DNA of 64,000 nt. Source: Cephalotus follicularis (taxonomy: Eukaryota > Streptophyta > Magnoliopsida > Oxalidales > Cephalotaceae). Numbering within the stretch: the first letter of the stretch is position 1; each line of letters opens with the position of its first letter. Position numbers and translations under genes: made by a program. The stretch lies in the NCBI GenBank assembly GCA_001972305.1, contig BDDD01002307.1:124555-188554 (forward strand), written 5' to 3'. The notes under the pieces were generated by a model, which was given only the letters and a program-made list of their open reading frames with translations, had not been told where the DNA came from and searched no databases. Below, in pieces: positions 61,957 through 64,000 of the stretch.

Positions 61957-62174
61957 CATTCATTCTGTTTTTCTTTTCATTTTTTTCTTTCTCTTTCTTC
62001 TATTTTGCAGGATGCAGGTTGAAGACACATGCAAGAGACTAATCTCCCTTAACCATCAGCTGGCGACACATTTTGTAGGACTTAACACTTCCTAGGACAC
62101 CTGCCGTGCAAAGGATAAAAATTACGCCACTGCCCTATTTCAATCAACACGTAGCACACACTTGTTATCGTTCA

Positions 62175-62310
62175 AAGCGTCGATGGTATGCTCCTTGGCC
62201 TCGACGATTAGGCACAAAGCATCGATGGTTTGGCGTTGGGCGTTGACAGTTTGCACTTGTTCAAAGCGTCGACTCTTCTTCTTTAGCGTCGATGGTTTGG
62301 CATCAAAATC
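62175..62310. repeat. Second GCGTCGATGGT motif cluster in S1
   Basis: Copies: AAAGCGTCGATGGTATG, CCTCGACGATT, AAAGCATCGATGGTTTGG, GGGCGTTGACAGTTTG, AAAGCGTCGACTCTTC, TTAGCGTCGATGGTTTGG. Downstream of the CT leader, so possibly in the transcribed part of the LTR. Confidence 0.85.
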
Positions 62311-63369
62311 CAGTTTTTAAGTTTCATTCACCCAACTTTCAACTTACTTCAATTTAGTCCAAATTCCATTCAATTAAGTTCATAATTCACATAATAAATG
62401 GACATTTAATTTAAATTTAATGTATAATTTATTCATCAATTATACAATATACATTAATTGAAATTTGCGGTTGTTACACTCTTCTAACATACTGCTACAC
62501 CATTTAGCTAGAACATAAATCCAGACAAGGATTTGCTATCATCAATATTTGTTTGAAAACTTGAATCCGTGTAACCTTCAAGTTTTAAAGTATCTCCTCC
62601 ATATACTAACAACAAATTTTTAGTCCTTATCGAGTACTTAAGAATATTTTTAACTACCTTCCAGTGAGAATCACCAGGATTCACCTGGTACCTACTCGTG
62701 ACACTCAATGAAAATGCCACATCAGGTATTGTACGTAGCATAGTATACATGATAGTTCTAATTACAGAAGCATATAGAACCGTACTCATGTGTTTCCTAT
62801 CTTCGTCCGTTTGAGGAGACATTCTCTTCGATAGAATAATTTCTATGCACATAGGAATTAACCCTATCTTAGAGTTCTCCATGGTAAACCATTTTAAAAC
62901 AGTGTCTATGTACATGAATTAGGATAGTCCAAGCATCCTCTTTAATCTATCTCTATAGATCTTTATGACAAAAATATAGGATGCTTCCATCAAATCCTTC
63001 GTAGAGAAGTTCTTTGATAGCCAGACTTTGACTGATTATAACATACTTACATTATTCCTAATGATCAGTATGTCATCAACGTAAAGCACTAAAAAGGTTA
63101 TAACACTCCCACTTGTCTTCTTGTATACACAAGATTCATCTTCATTTTTGATGAAATCAAACGATTTGATAGCCTCATCAAAACGAATATTCCAAATTCT
63201 AAAAACTTGTTTTAATCCATAAATGGATCTCTGTAATTTGTGTATTTTATGCTCATTACCTTTTGATGTGAAACCTTTGGGTTGAGACATATATATGTCT
63301 TCTTCAATGTTACCATTAAGAAATACAGTTTTCACATCCATTTGCCATATCTCATAATCATAGTATACA

Positions 63370-64000
63370 TGTGACATCCGTGTCCTTGTACGGTCGGTGT
63401 CTGCGAGCCTGCAGGACTTCTGTCTGTCTGTCTGTCTGTTAATTGATTTTCTGGCATTCATGATGTGCATCATGGCATTATTTAAATTTTTACGATTTTA
63501 TTCTGATGGCTTTCTGCATAAGAAATTAATTTGCCTTTCCGAAAATTTAACAATGTTTTACTGAAACTGCTGATTTCAGAAAATAGCCCAAGTGGTATGT
63601 CCTAAACATCCAATTTCTGTCCGTAACGGTTAAATTCTGGGCAAAAAAACCCAGTCCGTTTTGGGTTGAATATATAAGGGAAATTGCAAATTTTTGGTAA
63701 AATTGGCCCCTCTCTCTCATCTCTCCCGCTCTCTCTCTCCTCTCTCCCGTCTCTCTCTGCTGTCACCCTTCTACCGTCGGCGTCAGTACCGATCTGACGC
63801 CGGCGAAGGTACCAACGGGACCGGCTCAGCCTCCCGAGCACACCGGTGCCCTCCACCCCGCCGGCAACCGCGCCGTTCGCGCGCACGGACCACTTCTCTC
63901 TCTCCGGCTGTTTGGCGTCGTTTCTCCGTCTCCGGTGGTCGTCACGGCAAGGCGATGGCAGATTCGGACTCCTGGCGTCACGGCCGTTCGAACGGTACCG
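63370..64000 (+). mobile_element. Family A LTR (A4), running off the window
   Basis: Starts TGTGACATCC inside the copia RT reading frame. Same order as A3: TCTG repeats (63420), TATA-like ATATATAAGGG (63669), CT-rich leader, GC-rich block with GGCGTCAG and TCTGACGCCGGC. Whether it is a solo LTR or the 5' LTR of a fuller element cannot be seen. Confidence 0.85.

Larger units (their letters stand above)
60011..62478 (+). mobile_element. Solo LTR S1, 2.47 kb
   Basis: TSD CTCTT at 60006-60010 and 62479-62483 inside copia RNase H coding. Start reads TCTCACACCCC (first TG changed to TC), end GTTGTTACA. Plus orientation is inferred from ATATAAAGG at about 61838 followed by a CT/CTCG leader (61898-61956). 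Contains two motif clusters (61265-61480 and 62175-62310). No pol. Confidence 0.83.
59600..63369 (-). pseudogene. Ty1/copia pol fragment (RT and RNase H), split by solo LTR S1
   Basis: Minus-strand order: RT from IWQMDVKTVFLNGNIEEDIY (63345) and YGLKQ to the YVDD box (VLYVDDILII, 63060); MYIDTVLKWF...NSKIGL (62915); PDVAFSLSVTSRYQ; LEGYTDSSFQ (62560); a TAG where a Trp usually stands (about 62488); then, beyond S1, KSFKQQTTADS and the RNase H end ITEAEYIAVSE...YCDNNGAT...RSKHI (60000-59740). Frames break near 63036-62915 and the S1 insertion adds a split. Integrase and gag are missing; the upstream part is cut by family A LTR A4 at 63370. Dead. Confidence 0.9.

Overview
This is a stretch of eudicot-type plant nuclear DNA, AT-rich and packed with transposable elements. 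I cannot name the species. The plant assignment rests on an intact RALF34-type peptide gene, a plant-type tRNA-Arg(CCU), FAR1-type and MuDR-type Mutator-like transposases, a hAT transposase, a chromovirus (Ty3/gypsy), a Ty1/copia element, an L1-like LINE, a GRF zinc-finger ORF and a TCP-1 eta (CCT7) fragment. Only three loci look functional: RALF34 (37973-38353, minus), tRNA-Arg (35878-35950, minus) and possibly the GRF-finger ORF (18457-18870, plus).

Layout. 1-620: GA-rich leader and GC-rich hairpin that may be the 5' end of a Mutator-like element (MULE) running off the left edge. 755-1172: CCT7 gene fragment. 1269-9554: FAR1-type MULE transposase pseudogene (copy A), split by two solo LTRs of one family ('family A', TGTGACATCC...GTGTCA). 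10491-12225: AT-rich repeats with a 127-bp tandem duplication. 12226-16767: truncated chromovirus C1 (minus). 16768-18870: second hairpin plus CT-leader unit, with the GRF-finger ORF. 21575-28379: FAR1-type copy B, split by C2, a deletion derivative of the same chromovirus with an intact target-site duplication (TSD).

28967-34708 is a pile-up of LTR fragments. 34709-38520 holds AT-rich repeats, tRNA-Arg and RALF34. 39061-42306 is a hAT pseudo-transposon. 43414-52667 is a MuDR-type transposase split by a solo LTR (O1), itself split by a second solo LTR (I1), both with perfect TSDs. 55952-57275 is a third family A LTR, internally deleted. 58332-59398 is a LINE reverse-transcriptase remnant. 59600-63369 is a Ty1/copia remnant (minus) split by solo LTR S1 and cut at 63370 by another family A LTR that runs off the window.

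The order of events can be read from the nesting. DNA transposons and the copia element are hosts, and LTR elements landed in them and mostly collapsed to solo LTRs. Three unrelated LTR families each carry a cluster of short CG-centred, often palindromic, motifs. That, and a recurring hairpin + CT leader + 5'UTR donor architecture linking the FAR1-type element and the GRF-finger ORF, are the observations I consider most worth following.
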